Positions 50,574 to 63,061 are shown, counted from the first letter of the stretch. The stretch: DNA of 64,000 nt from Verticillium longisporum (GCA_019188255.1 JAETXT010000005.1:310001-374000); one strand, 5' to 3'. Numbers and translations: made by a program. Notes: generated by a model from the sequence alone, not told the origin.

Positions 50574-52594
50574 AGCTGCGACCGTCGGTCCAAGTTGACA
50601 GAGGCGTAAAACGGTATTCGGTGAGGATGAGGCCCCGCGAGTATGTTTGGCGCAACGTAAGGCGTGTCAATTCGTGTCGCCGTTTCGTCCTACCACGGTG
50701 CAAAAAGGTGGTGGAGAGGAGGATTGAGCTGCGAGGAGCATCACGAGAACTACGCTAGTCCAAAGTAGGAGCAGCAACAGCACGGTCGTTGTTCTCCGCT
50801 TAGAGCCGGGACCCACAGAAACCATCTTCAAGGTCACGTGAGGAGGACTTCCAAGGCTTGAGCCGTGAGACCATGTCGGACATGTTTCCACACAACAAGT
50901 CAAATTGATGATACAACACTTTTGGGGGAAAGCTCATCGGGGCCTTCTTGTGAAGGAAATCCGAAGCCTCGGAGTTATTTCTTCTCACTGCTCCCAATCG
51001 CATACAGGGGCCAATGTTGGCTGGCCAAGTCTGGCCCTGGGGCAGCATAAACCGACCGACTGCCAGGCGTAGGTGGCGGCACTCAACGCGAAAGCGATTG
51101 CCACGTAGCGTGGAATCACTTGTGATCCGGCACAGAATGGTCAAGCTCGGCGTCATGAGCGTTCCTTTCGTTCCGATCATCTCACTTGTTGGCCCAGGTT
51201 TCCTCGCAGCCTTCCCGCTCACTAGGTTACACTTACCCGCTGCGACGCTCTTGAAAGCGCTGCCATTGGTTGAGGGGGACACATTGCATATGTACAATTA
51301 TCTCAGTGTGTGGGCCGCTGTAATCAACGAATTGCATTGAAAATGCTGTATGCCCGATCGACACAACGCTAAAAAGCAAAAACGAGGCATCACACCCTCA
51401 GCACGCTCACCCATAAGCGATCGGTCAAACACACTAATCAAGTCAACAGGCCTTGCATTTACTACACAAGCACGTTTCGACAGGAGCCGCGCTGGTCTGG
51501 ATAGATTCATCCCATACTCCCCGTTGCAGCACATGACAATGATGTACAACCCCGAATACCGAACGAAAGACACCCAGGGGTTCTCCGCCACAGAAGCCGG
51601 GCGATTCAACTCCATGGCCGGTTCTGATGGGTGTTAACGTCCGAGAACAACCAATCATGGGAGAAAATACCTACAGCCCAGACACGCTGCCTTGACTCAC
51701 AAAACGATAACTTTCGAGGCTCCAAAGCTTTGAGGCCCCAAAGCAAGGACTCGGGCCTCGCCGAAGCGGTCTCGTGAGCTGCCACGAACATGTTTTCAGA
51801 AGTGGTGACCATCGTCAGAGTGAGGCAGGGCAGAGACGAGGCTCGAGATGGCCGCGAGGGGCCTCCTCAGGAGCAGGCCTTGTCCCGATGGTCACCATCT
51901 TGGGTTGCGATACACATTTGTGGTAGGCCACTATTGTCGTCGTCTCACGCGCTAGATCTTTGCAACCAGGCCAATGGATGTAAAGATCGTGATGCAAGTA
52001 GTATTCAGGCATGGCACGGTAGAGAAACAAAGAACGAGCGAAGGAGCAGCTCGGCCGGCATAATGGCAATGAAGATGACGAGATGGCGAGATGTTGGAGG
52101 AGCACACACAGGCGCCGACCAGGTCGATGACATGGCGTGTCTGGCTATAAAATGTTGGGTCGTTGCAGTAGCGGTCAGCGGCGGCGTGTCTGGCCTACCC
52201 TGGACCAGTTCCGATGTTGTTGGACCATGAGAGGTCGTCACAGTAGGACGAAACAATGGGAGTGGGTGTAGGAGGAGAAGAAGAGGCAGGGGCGAGGGAC
52301 GTAAGACGCGGGGGGGGCCGAAGCGTGTACTGTGATTGGTCAATTAGATGGCATATGGCATCCTCCTGCTCTGGTCACTCACCACATAAAGCTGAGGGAA
52401 CCCCCCTACCCTCCTTCTCACATCTCTTCTCCCATTCAACCCTCTTCTCTCCATTTCATCGGAAAACCCGAGCAAAGTTATCCCAAACCATCCACCCCGT
52501 TGTCCATTCATCAGGGGTAGTAGTCAGAGCCTGCCACCACCCATCAGGCCCCTGACGTGCCACCTAAGCATCTCCATCTGTCCAACTGGCCATC
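50574..52594. other. Divergent intergenic region
   Basis: About 2 kb between the leftward zinc-finger gene and the rightward unknown gene. No gene recognised; the longest open frame (50800-51297, minus) has no domain and no splice pattern. Confidence 0.45.
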
Positions 52595-53422
52595 ATGGCG
52601 ACACACCGAGGAGGCAGTCATGATTCTTCGGTCGCAGGACCACGGGATCGTCTCATGATGGCTTCGCAACACTCCTTGGATCGATTTGATGCCAGATCAG
52701 TGGGGTCGTCGTCCGTCGTGGACGCCAAGATGTCCACGCTGATGAGGGAACCCAGAACAGCGGCATCCAGCATTGTGCGCCCGGATTCATCGATGCGTCT
52801 GGATCCTGGTAAACCCCAAGAGATGAGAAAGCCCGAAACTTCTCCTTCATCGTCGTCATGTCGTCCAGACTCGGGTCGCCGTCGTCGTCGTGATGATGGC
52901 AGAGGATCACGTGATCTCACACTACTTGGCGCCTGGCTGCATACGCAGAACATGCAACAGCCATACCAGCGCCAACCAAAGCGTCGTCGTGCGGCCTACA
53001 GCGGCGCTGCTGACCAGACATCTCTCATCGAGGATGACCTAGCGTCAATCGGATCCTGGTCGCACGACGAGCCCGTCAGCGGCGGGGGTAAGATGATCAC
53101 CCCGACATGGAGTGGCTGCCCCCCCGAAGCACCTTCCCCGCCCCGCACGCCGTGGATTCCCAGGCTTGCCACTCCAGAGCTTAGCCCGTTGGCCACAGAC
53201 TTTGAGTTCTGCCACTGCCACGGCAACGAGGTGTGCGAGGACAGGATCAACGATGTGTGGTATCTTTCGAGCCGCGCGAGGGTCGATGCACAGGGTAAGA
53301 TTCTTCATCCACCCCGCAGCAGAGCTGTCGTGGAACCGAGCCCGAAGCGGCGGCTGACCCCTTGATCAGTGGAAGCTGCGTTGGCTCACATTGCCCGAGT
53401 CAACCTTGATCATGCTTCTTGA
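52595..53422 (+). CDS. Unknown fungal protein with C-terminal Cys/His-helix region
   Basis: Preferred model join(52595..53294,53370..53422), 250 aa. The intron has a strong GTAAGA donor, a CTGAC branch site and a CAG acceptor. It replaces the Pro/Arg-rich unspliced tail (which stops at 53365, 256 aa) with VEAALAHIARVNLDHAS, continuing the helix DRINDVWYLSSRARVDAQ. The first half is low-complexity (Ser/Arg/Asp), with a basic KRRR motif that may be a nuclear signal; then an acidic IEDDLASIGSW stretch, a Pro-rich TPWIPRLATPELSP, and FEFCHCHGNEVCEDR. Family not recognised. Likely genuine because the C-terminal half is compositionally protein-like and the intron is canonical. Confidence 0.55.
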
Positions 53423-55106
53423 GAGCGAGCCGAGCTGAATTGTTGTTCGTCGAGCTTGGCGGTATCGTCAATCAGAGGGAGTCTTGAGTTTGGATAGCGT
53501 TGCAGGCGTGACGAGGGACAGTTTGACAAGTGACAGTGATGGGGAAACTAATGATGAATGGGGGCGTTGGGGCGTTTCGCAGTATTTGATGAATGATTCA
53601 CGAAGTCTTTTCAGATCGCTGATGAAACTCGATGACCGTCCTGGTAAGCGCATCTTGCGTCGACGTGAAGCTTTTCAAGAGGGGTTGCGTCAGGCAGCAG
53701 CACCGCCCGACGAGGTGAGTGTGAGCGGAGGCGATGCCTCTAGGCATGTCGGCGCCAAGAGCCTTCAATCATCGTATGGGTTGACATGGTACGTCGAGCC
53801 CATTTCAGGAGCCAGTTCCGGACCTCTCGTCGTAGAGATGGTCAGTTTGTAGATTGTTGAAGCTGTTGCTGGACGTTGGAGACATGATGTTGTGATGAAA
53901 GAAGGGGTGAGGTTGACGAGAGTGGGGAAGTGACCTTCTGAGTACCATGTAGAAGGAATGCTTATGTCAGCATCTACGTCTCACCAGACGGCAGCTCGCC
54001 GCTGGCCTCGGTCACGATGATTTCTGGTCCTGCAAGTGGGACCGAGTGTCCAGGTATGCAATTGGGAGAGCATCCTTATATTGGATTGAGGGTCCATACA
54101 TAATTTGGTATTCACACCAGATGTCGGACAGGCCTGGCATTCCTTTTAATACAACACCCCTTATCCCAATCAAATTGGTCCATAGCAAGTGAACGGCTTT
54201 TTCTGGTGACCACAGCAGGGCTTCTGATCAGTTCCGACCTGGTCTCTTACCGGAAGGAGATCGTTTGACCATACGGTGTACTCATAGAGCTTGAATTACA
54301 CCAATGCAGCATCATTAACTGGCCGACCGGAAGACACTATGCCACGCCCACAGACGCCTCCATTGCTGGATGACCAAGGATCGATGACGACATCGTCATC
54401 CCCGTACACCGAATCCATCACCAGAGAGACATACTCCTTATCCCCATTCGACTCTGGAAGGACTATGAGGCAGAGAGGTGCCCATGAACAAGATTTCATT
54501 GTGGATTTGCACTGAACACATCATACAACCCTGGGGCCCTGACAGACTCGACTGGCAGCGCAGGCCTCCATCATCCGTTACATCACACACAAGATCAATC
54601 ACCTGACGAATCTGAAGGAGCACACCTGGACACTCGGTCCCACACTGCAATGTAGCTCCTCTCACACCCGAGTCTGTGTTCGGTCCGAGACGAAGGCCGT
54701 ATTGCGTAATGACCTTTTCAACCGGCGATTTTGTACCTCTTTTGTAATTTTTGCTTAGCATTTACTTACGTCGCAGACGGCTGCATTTGGTTCCATTTCA
54801 GAGGTTTCGGCAGCTTCGTCACGTTCACGAGCATGGTGATCAGAAGATTTCTTCCAACTCATTTACTTGCAAATATTCGGCAGCTCGTACTCTCAAGTCT
54901 AGTTCTTTTCGCTATGGAGGCTGGTAACTGCTGTATGGCTGTGCCGTTCTCTACCATTCGAAACCGAGCGCGAACATGCAAAAGTGCCGCCAAGCAACTC
55001 TGTGCTCATCAGACCATGGCATCTTTCGCAGGAGCTATAGTCATTCTATCGTCAAGCTTAACACGCCAAGCGAAGCCATCGAGACCTGTAAACCACTCAT
55101 ACTCCT
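53423..55106. other. Intergenic region
   Basis: About 1.7 kb. A 122-codon frame at 53484-53852 (plus) begins MSLDSVAGVTRDSLTSDSDG and is hydrophilic without a recognisable domain; it could be a further exon or chance. Nothing else recognised. Confidence 0.4.
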
Positions 55107-57067
55107 TCACCTCCTACGTCCGCTCAGCCGCGCTCTCCCCCTCTTTGACGGGAAAAACGTCAAGTGCCGCGGCACACTGAACTCGCCGCTGACCCGCAAC
55201 ATCTGGAGCCCCGGAACGACGCCTACACCGCGCTCCTTCTGCCTCCGCAGCACATACGCCACGTCCTGGCTCAGCCCCCAGCTCGAGTACCCGTAGGACA
55301 TGCTGTCCTTGACCGTAGCCCTCAGCACCGCCGTGAAGCACCTGACGCCGGGAATCTTCTCCAGCCCCATCTCCCTGAAGAAGTCGTAAAAGTTGTCCAC
55401 CTCGTGCAGGCGCCGCACCTCGGCCGCCAGCGCAGCAGCCGCCCCCGAGGCGGCGCGCCGTGGCGGTCAAACAGCTCCTCCCTGACCTGCTGCAGTGGCT
55501 TTCCGTGACCCGGCCTCACGGTGCGGCGGAACAGCTCGGAGAACATGAGCAGCCGGTACGACGTGCGGCCGCCCTCAAACGTCCTCTTCAGTCGGTAGGG
55601 CGACTCGGCGTCCGGCTCGAGGTACGACAGATCCGGCATGTCGGCGCCGCGCTTGTCGAAGAGCCAGACGACGTTGCGCGTGATGGCCTCGGTGATGATG
55701 TCCTTGCGCAGCAGTTCTGTGATCTCGACGTCACTGATGAGGAGGTAGACGAGCAGGTGGCCGAGGTTCGGGCAGACGGACTTGTGGCGCTGGCCTGAGG
55801 CGAAAACGCGGATGCGCCGGTTCGCCGTCTCGACGAGCTCCCTGTCCTCGGTGGCGCAGCAGACGAGCATGTGGAAGAGGTGGAGATACGACTCAATGGC
55901 CTTTTCGGACGCATGGCGCAGCGTGCTTTCCGGTGCCGGGGGTTCTGCCCACGGATCCAGCATGTCCCACGTGGGCCAGGCGGCGGCCTGCGGTCTGGCG
56001 GGCTCTTCGACGTGCTTGTTGAGGCGCACCACAATGTCGTTCATAAAGGCAGCCAGGACATCGATGGTCGGGCGACGACCCAGGCCCGCATATTCTCCGA
56101 TCTGGGTGAGTTTCACCTTGGCGTCGCCCCGAACCTGAGCCCAGTGCCGTTGCGAGATGGGCAGAGGCAACCAGTGGCTAAAGTTGATTCCGTGGACTGA
56201 CTTCCTGATGCCGAGCTTCCCGAAGCCCTCTTCTGAGAGAAGGTCAAACTCAGACTCGATCGACTTGTTGGCGCCCTTTCCGTCGAGTGACACACCGACG
56301 CCTAGTTTGGCAATATTAAAGCTGGCCTTGGTGCAGAAGCACTGCAACTCCCGCAGCCGAACAATATCCGCCTGTGCGATGAGGTCGCTGACATGAGTCC
56401 AAGCCTGCGCAAATGCAGTTAGGTCCCTAAATTCGAGGGTGTCGATGATAGTCAAGAGAATCTCAGCGGGCATCTGCGTCAAGTATTGGCGGCTGTGGTG
56501 GGCAGGCTTGGCAGGTGCTGCTGCCGCAGCGGCCTCTTCGAAGGCAACGGCCTCTTGCAACCGTTTCCTATGCGCCCTCTTGGCGTCTGCCCATGTGCCG
56601 CTCTTAAATTCGCATCGCTCACAGTCGAACGACTGTGGCAGTTGCCTGTTGTCGTTGCGCACAGAGAGCAAGCTCACCGTGCCGCCGCCATGGTCCTGCT
56701 CCAGGGTCTCGCTCGTGAAAAAGCTCAGCATCTGGATGGCCACACCCTTGAGTGTGTACGCTGGAGTCCAGCCTGCAGCTGTGTTGAGGATGCTGGCACA
56801 CAGATAATTGCCGAAGACGTTTGGATGGCTGATATAGGTGTCCGTATGTATATACGGGGCGAGGAGAGGATACTCTGGCGGGAACATGACTGTGAGATGA
56901 ATGGGAATCCAACCAGGCGGTGTGAGGACTAGGCACACCTTGAGGATATTGCTTTCGTCAACATGCAACTGGATGTGGGGATAAGGCTGCTCTTGTAGTT
57001 CGGCAAGATCACAAAGGAGACGCCTCTTGTGTAGAGCGAGCTTTTCTGTAGAGCTCGAGTTTGACAT
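55107..57067 (-). CDS. E2-like (UBC) plus F-box fusion protein, one-base gap
   Basis: ATG at 57065-57067 (MSNSSSTEKLALHKRRLL). Residues ~10-120 form a ubiquitin-conjugating fold: LTVMFPPEYPLLAP, then HPNVFGNYLC with the HPN box at 81-83 and a Cys at 90 in the catalytic position, and AGWTPAYTL. A CxxC pair (FDCERC, ~148-152) follows, then a basic helix, and an F-box (LTQMPAEILLTIIDTLEFRDL, ~196-216). The remaining ~430 residues are conserved-looking but unnamed. The frame breaks in the C run at 55442-55446 (plus strand): five bases where six are needed, after HGAPPRG. Beyond it the other frame gives VRRLHEVDNFYDFFREMGL and a natural end at 55107. Length 1961+1 nt, 653 aa. It could couple E2 and SCF-adaptor activity in one chain. 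Confidence 0.85.
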
Positions 57068-57939
57068 GATGTGCGATATGATGGTGTACAAAGTGGGAGA
57101 GAAAGTAAAGGATGCCCCAACGCAAGCTTCTGTTTGGGTTGTTGCCCAAGACGCGGGTCTTGAGTCTTGTGGGTGTTGATTGGAAGGAGCGGCCAGTCGT
57201 GTCGTGGAGTGACGAGGACGACCAAGTTGCGAGAATGAAGGAGTCAAATGCGGTGTATCGCGAGACGCATGCCCGAACACTTTGAAGAGCGTCAAGGAAT
57301 AGTTAAAGAATTGGTGGGATATGCAATCACCGAGTGTATGAGTGATGTTGAGTGTTGAGCAACTCGTAAAGAGTGCATGAAGAGTGAATTGTATGTTGAA
57401 TCGATGGGCAACCCGCACCTCTATATACTTCTATTCTGGGAGGCTTAGATAAAGTACCTGCCCTAGCAGGTGAATGAGGTTGACGAGAGTCTGTTTGGCC
57501 TCATTTGGCCTCACTGAGTTCTAGTGACTGAAATTGGTAGGGATGGAGTGAGGACACAACAGCGACCGTGCGCCTGACTCGTGCCCAATAAAGTCCTCGA
57601 AGCTGCAAGATCTAGTTGACACGGAGTGCAGACTGCAAGACTGGTGTGTGCGACCAAAGGAGAAAGAGACGTCACATACTATGTGAGTCTTGCGCCATAA
57701 CGCTGATGAGAATGAATTCTTCCTCCATAATCCATTCTATCTCTCGCTGCGAGCCCATGCCAGATGATACAAACACATTACAAAATAAAACAAGACCCCC
57801 CAACAGGCAGGGCCATCGCTGCCATCCAACTCCGAAGCCGTATGCAATCGGCGCATGCCCATAATCATGTATTCCAGCGCTTTATCAAGGGCTAAACTTT
57901 GCCGCTCGAAAGACGATAAAAATGCAGCGCCCAGACCGC
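57068..57939. other. Interval between two leftward genes
   Basis: About 0.9 kb holding the promoter of the E2/F-box gene and the 3' end of the next gene. No other gene recognised. Confidence 0.5.
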
Positions 57940-59312
57940 TCATGCCGGAGACTGAAACTTCATCTGAATCCTGCGAGCTTTCATGACCGAAGATTTGCTA
58001 TCGAGAGCCCGTTTCTTCGGATCCCAGAAGCCGATCACGTCGATGACGATGAAGCTGTTCTGGGATTCGAGCTCCACAAAGCCTGATACAATGATCGAGC
58101 CACGTGGCGGGTGAGGCCTCGCCGGTTCCCACGTCTTGCGGAGTTTCGCGAGAAACTCCATGAACGGTCTTGTGGACATTTGCGGAACATTACTAGGAAG
58201 CGACGGATCAACATCCTTGGAAAACCTTGTCTTGCCGCCACTCGGAGCGCTGCTTGGCGGTTGCATATCTGCAGACCCCTTGCCAGAACCGGAGGGTGCG
58301 TCGGCGGACCTGCCGTCGGGAGTTTGGCGTCCTGCGGAAGGGAACTTCGGGTGATCGAGAGCCGCTGTTCGTGGTTGGGAGAACGGGCCCGAAGGAGGTG
58401 GCACGTCGAACCCGAGCAGCCTCTGAAACTGGAACCAGTGCTGCTTGGCCATCGTTGATGCGTATGCCCAGCTTGACTGTGCAGCGGCCGTGGGCCATAA
58501 AATGTTGTGCAATTGAGTCGCTGTCAAGGAGTCCATCGGTTCGGCGGCCCAATGCAGACCATCATCGTCCCAGAGAATACTGCGCTCAAAGTCAGCAAGG
58601 TAGGGGTACTAATGAAGCGCAGGAGGATGCATACCCAGATTGTTCGAATGTCGGAGGCGGTCGGGGTGGAAAGTCGATATCGAGCCAATATCTGCGAATC
58701 CGCATGCTGTTGCCGTAACGAGGACCGATCATCGGGTGCTTTTCGACCATATCTTTCACTTCGTGGGCCAGCTCATCTGCGAAAGAAATGATTAGCAAGC
58801 CGCTCCGTACAAATGATGAAAGAGCGGATGGGCACACACTTCGTATCCTTTCTTGCAGCGGCTTGTCTTTGCTGATCCTGCTAAATTGCGCCCACTCCGG
58901 GTCGCTGCCTCGGTACGGAGGGGACTGGACCTGCGCAGTCGTGAAGGGAATGGGGAAAAATATTGAATCGTCGAAGTTTTCCAGCTCTTTGTCCAGCTCT
59001 GTCTTCTCCTTCGTCGACAACGACTCGTACTCTCGATCCAGAAATTGCAGTATTGGGGATATGACTTTGGCGTCATAATATTGATAGCAAAGGTAGGTGA
59101 CGCAACCGCCGACGAAAGCATTCCTATTACATGGTGAGCGAGGCCAAACGGCGGCAAGGAGACAGGACAACACACCTCACAAATTTCCTAGGCGAGAAAG
59201 CGAATCGCACCCTCTGGACAGTGATCGACTGTCGAGGCGAGGCGCTCCGGGTCTTTTGCGCCGCCAGGCGTGCTGCCCGAAAGCCAGCCACTGGCCTGAA
59301 CAGCCTCAACAT
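57940..59312 (-). CDS. Unknown protein with mitochondrial-type presequence
   Basis: complement(join(57940..58579,58635..58776,58840..59123,59176..59312)), 400 aa, total divisible by three. The first exon is a classic matrix-targeting sequence: MLRLFRPVAGFRAARLAAQK then SASPRQSITVQRVRF, Arg/Ser/Ala-rich and without acidic residues. A short hydrophobic stretch (NAFVGGCVTYLCYQYY) follows and could anchor it in the inner membrane. Next come a Glu/Lys helix (EYESLSTKEKTELDKELENF), a compact region with PRYGNSMRIRRYWLDIDF, a low-complexity Pro/Ser linker, and a C-terminal strand-rich part (RGSIIVSGFVELESQ; FIVIDVIGFWDPKK). I do not recognise the family. Confidence 0.75.
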
Positions 59313-59868
59313 TTTATTGTGGCCGAACAGCCAAGCGGCGCGGTTATGCTGTCGAGCGTGTGGGTGTTGCTGAAGTGGCGGGCGTTGAAGCGCGAGGGGC
59401 AGTGTCGGTCGGGCACGATGTCAAACAGGACGGCTGTCGGAAGTAGTCTGGCGCAAAAAGAGGCCGAGGCATGCAAGAAAGATGCAAGCACGGACGGAGT
59501 GTCAAGGCCGATGCACAGAGAGCCGGGGTTAAATAGATGTCGAGTCGTGCTGGCGGCTGAGGTATCGCCAACGCTGGCGTCTGGCGTAATGGCCGATTTG
59601 GCTTGGGAGGCACCTGTTGGTCATTGCGGTCGTGCTGCAAATGCCACCACGTCAAAGGTCTTATCAGTCACAGTGCCGCCCGATAGCGGCGACGTTTCTT
59701 CCTGGCGGTCAAAGGTGCAGACTGTGTTCATCGCATGGTACACACTGTACACACGAGTTGTATGTGTCATGGCATCTGCTCCAATGTCATATCATGTGAA
59801 ACCGAATCCAGTCAACTGCTCATTTATTTCATCAATCAAAGGCCGTGCCCTGACTGAAATCAGTCTAA
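59313..59868. other. Interval between two leftward genes
   Basis: Promoter side of the mitochondrial-type gene and 3' side of the F-box-like gene. A long plus-strand frame across 59097-60044 is antisense to exons of both and is not supported. Confidence 0.5.
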
Positions 59869-61417
59869 CTAGATTTCTATGCAATCGAGGCAACGTTCTG
59901 GGTAATAATTGTCCCCGCCGACTCTTTCGACGAGCTTGGTTGCAAGATGGCGCAAAGTCCGTTTGTCGTGCGTTGAGGACGACCAAAGAGAACTTACATT
60001 CTCATGGATCCTGTTGTTGTGCTCATAACTCTCATGCTCAGTAAAGTAAGTCAGGTTGTAGAACCTACCGCACTCCAGATCAGAGCATTCATCTTTAAGA
60101 TAGTTGAAGACGGGGGCCCAGTTGCCATCACGCATCTTCACCTCGTCCAGAGAAATCCTACACAAACGAGAGGTTCCCTGCACCTCAGGATGTGGCCGTA
60201 TCAGGTCGAGAAGGCTATCAGGTGATACGTAAACACGACTCAAGGCCAGTGCCTGCAGGCCCTGCCATTTTGGATTCGTGGCCGTGCTCCAACCCAGCAG
60301 ATCCAGGTCGAGAAAATGGGACCCTTGAATGTAGAGAGCCTCGAGATTGTGGCAACAGCGCACGAAGGCCCACAGCGCCTCCTGGTGTTTCCTGTTGGGA
60401 TACTTACGCTGCACGTTGCTGTACGGAAAGTTCGCCTCGTCCTCTTTCTCAGGGTCGTCATCGATAACGCCGTCAGCCATGTCGTCGCGATGGTTAGGGT
60501 CGGCGCGGTTGCTGAAGTCTCGGTTGCCGCACGAACCCGTCTGGTCCATGATGACGACTTGGAGGTGTTTCAAGCGCATTCGTGCTTCCATGTCGAGAGC
60601 ATTTGCAAGCTCTCCAATGTAGTGTGCGGAAGGCACCTGAAGACGAAGATCCGTTACATATTGAAATGCCGGTGACTTCGTGAAAGCGTAGAGAAATGTG
60701 GCCGCTATCTCGTCCAGTGCTGTCAGATCGTAACAATCTGCCCAATTGTCGCCGCTGCTCCTCCAGTCTCCGTCGTAATCAGCTTCAGCTAGTGGCAAAG
60801 TCAAGCTGAAGGTCTGAATCTTGTTCAGCATCGAAAACTTGAAGGATTCTGTCATGAGTCTCCGTCTTGTCGTAGTGGAGCTGTAAAGGGTCCGGCGCCG
60901 GATGCCGCTCCCCCCTGTCTCCTGGCGAAGGGGACCATACCGGTTTGTCCTCGTACTTGGGATCGTTATCGTAGTGAATATCTTCATAGAGGCGTCTGAA
61001 AGACTGAACACTTCCAGTATCGTCGATGGACAGCTTCGACACAGGTTGTTGCAAAGGAATCTGACTTAGAGATGGAAGAGCATTGACGGCCCGTCCAATG
61101 GACGTCGCCGAGTCGAATCGCAGACGCCACAGATGATGCTTCGCAAGCATGAGGGTTGCACTTGTGTGCCAGTCGTGAGATACAAGGCGGAGCCCGAGTA
61201 GGCTACCCACATCAAGCTCGAGCTGGTAGAACCTCGTTGATTCCCACACATCACTTCGTGTAGACGGTTGCCAAACCCGTACTGCCCGGGCCGGACCTAG
61301 GCTAGCAAAGCAATCCCAATCCACAGTTCCATGCTCCTTTTCGGGATAATGGTCATTCAAGATAGGAAGAAGAAAGTACGATACCACTTCGTCACGAATC
61401 TCTGACGGTAGACGCAT
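59869..61417 (-). CDS. F-box-like protein with frame disruption
   Basis: ATG at 61415-61417 opens MRLPSEIRDEVVSYFLLPIL, an F-box-like start, followed by LGLRLVSHDWHTSATLMLAKHH, the 'routine collapse' segment common in fungal F-box proteins. The downstream frame (NKIQTFSLTLPLAEADYDGD; LKHLQVVIMDQTG; HNLEALYIQGSHFLDLD) carries irregular leucine-rich-repeat-like units to the stop at 59869. The two parts are in different frames and switch at an A run, 60834-60837 (plus strand): removing one base, or adding two, gives HDRILQV-SMLNKIQTF. Two in-frame candidate introns exist (60881-60940, GTATGG..TACAG; 59935-59997, GTAAGT donor), so exact length is uncertain. Likely an SCF substrate adaptor; substrate unknown. 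Confidence 0.7.
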
Positions 61418-61857
61418 GCTGGTGGGTTTGAGTTGCTCAGGATGTTTTCATCTGCAAAAGATCTGACCAGCGATCAAAACAGCGAGGTGACCGAACATAT
61501 TTATATGATGAACTTCACTGCTCTCCACCATGTTGGAGGACGCATGGATCCAGGCCTCATTGGTAGCCACACCCTCTGCTGCCTGCATGGGATGAAGGCA
61601 GACACGGGGCGGAGTCCCAGAGGGGACATGATCCTGGGTGGTCGTGGGTCGAATACGTATGGGCCGTGCACGCCTCGACACGTGACCGTCCCAGCAATCA
61701 TGGAACACAGGCATCCACCAACCCAAGGTTCGGCAAGCTCCAGCCAACTCAAGTCGACACGTCCATCAGCCAGCACGCGGACAGTTCCAGTATCAAGGCC
61801 GCAAAGCAACCCGCCCACCCATCACTATCGTCGAGCTTCAATCCGAACCGATTCAAG
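61418..61857. promoter_or_regulatory. Short divergent promoter (440 bp)
   Basis: The leftward F-box-like gene and rightward Vps3844 gene start 440 bp apart. No gene lies between; a CT/CA-rich stretch (61760-61850) directly precedes the Vps3844 start. Confidence 0.5.
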
Positions 61858-63061
61858 ATGAAGTTCTCCCTGGGCGTCGCGGCAGCCCTGGCAGGCTTCA
61901 CCAGCGCTCTGCAGCCTGCTGACGTATATATCCTGCAATCCAAGCAGGCTTCGACCTCCGAGACCCCCTCTCTGCCACGGCAAGTCGCACGTCTCATCCT
62001 CCTCCAGCGCCTAGCACCCGAAGCCTGGACCGACTCGCTCAATGATATTCCCAAAGACGTGACGACCGAGACCGCCGTCTCGTATATCAACCAATTCGGC
62101 AAGTCGCCTCAGCCGCTTTTCGACAACAAAGCCACTTCCGAGCCCTCGCAGCTGCTTGTTATGCTCGAGGGTATCTCAACCGAAGATGCCAAGACATTAA
62201 AGAAGACCCTGAAGGGCTCCGGCCCGGCATTCGAGGTCAATGATGCGCCGTCATCCGTTGCCAACCACAATCTGGCGCAGAGTGATATGGCCTCCGCTGG
62301 CGTCGGCGCGACCAACTGCGATTTCGTGCGCGCCATCAACCCTTTCGAGGAGGAGTGCTGGAGCGGCAAATCTTCCGTCGCCGTATTCGACGTCCGAAAG
62401 GTACGCTCACTCTCAGCCCAATATGCCGCACCATGGACTAACAGATCCTTAGGACACCACCATCCTCGCTTCTCTTGCCGACAACATCTCGCGCCTCCAG
62501 AAGCTCGCGCAGAGCGGCGAAATGGAGACCACCCTTGTCCTCCTTCCTGAGACCTCCCGTGTCTCCTCTCTCAACGCCTGGTCCAGCAAGCCCCAGTCCC
62601 TCCGCCGCCGCCAGGTCACCGAGGAGGTCATGACGGAGGCCGATGAGCCCGCCCCCACCACTGCTGCCACTGAGGTCGAGGCCGCCGACGTGCCTCTCGC
62701 ATCCTTCGTCCGTGGCCGGGATCTCCCCTCCTGCTTCGCCTCCGCCGACAGCTGCCAAAACTCGACAGGCAACTGCTCTGGCCACGGCAAGTGTGTGAAC
62801 AAGTACGCCAGAGAAGACGGCTCCGACGCCGGCACATGCTTCTACTGCCAGTGTGAGTCGAGCCGCCCCAAGAATGGCTCCGTTACACACTGGGCGGGCG
62901 CCACGTGCAGCAAGGTCGATGTCAGCGCGCCTTTCTGGCTGTTCACTGGCTTCACGATCCTCATGGTTGGCATTTTGACCTTCTCCATCGGCCTGCTTTA
63001 CAGTATCGGCGAGGAGAAGTTGCCTGGTGTCATTGGCGCTGGCGTTTCCAAGTCGAAGTGA
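61858..63061 (+). CDS. Vps3844-type vacuolar-sorting membrane protein (DUF3844)
   Basis: join(61858..62400,62453..63061), 383 aa, intact frame, intron GTACGC..CTTAG. Signal peptide MKFSLGVAAALAGFTSALQ, then the luminal N-terminal domain (ADVYILQSK; LLVMLEGISTEDAKTLKK; SVAVFDVRK). After a Thr/Pro/Glu linker comes the diagnostic cysteine-rich DUF3844 segment: LPSCFASADSCQNSTGNCSGHGKC...CFYCQCES...WAGATCSKVD, and one C-terminal transmembrane helix (FWLFTGFTILMVGILTFSIGLLY) with a short cytosolic tail (SIGEEKLPGVIGAGVSKSK). Family members are single-pass endomembrane proteins implicated in vacuolar sorting. Confidence 0.92.

Noticed and set aside
59097..60044. 315-codon plus-strand frame
   Set aside because: Runs antisense across exon 1 of the mitochondrial-type gene and the end of the F-box-like gene; no signatures.
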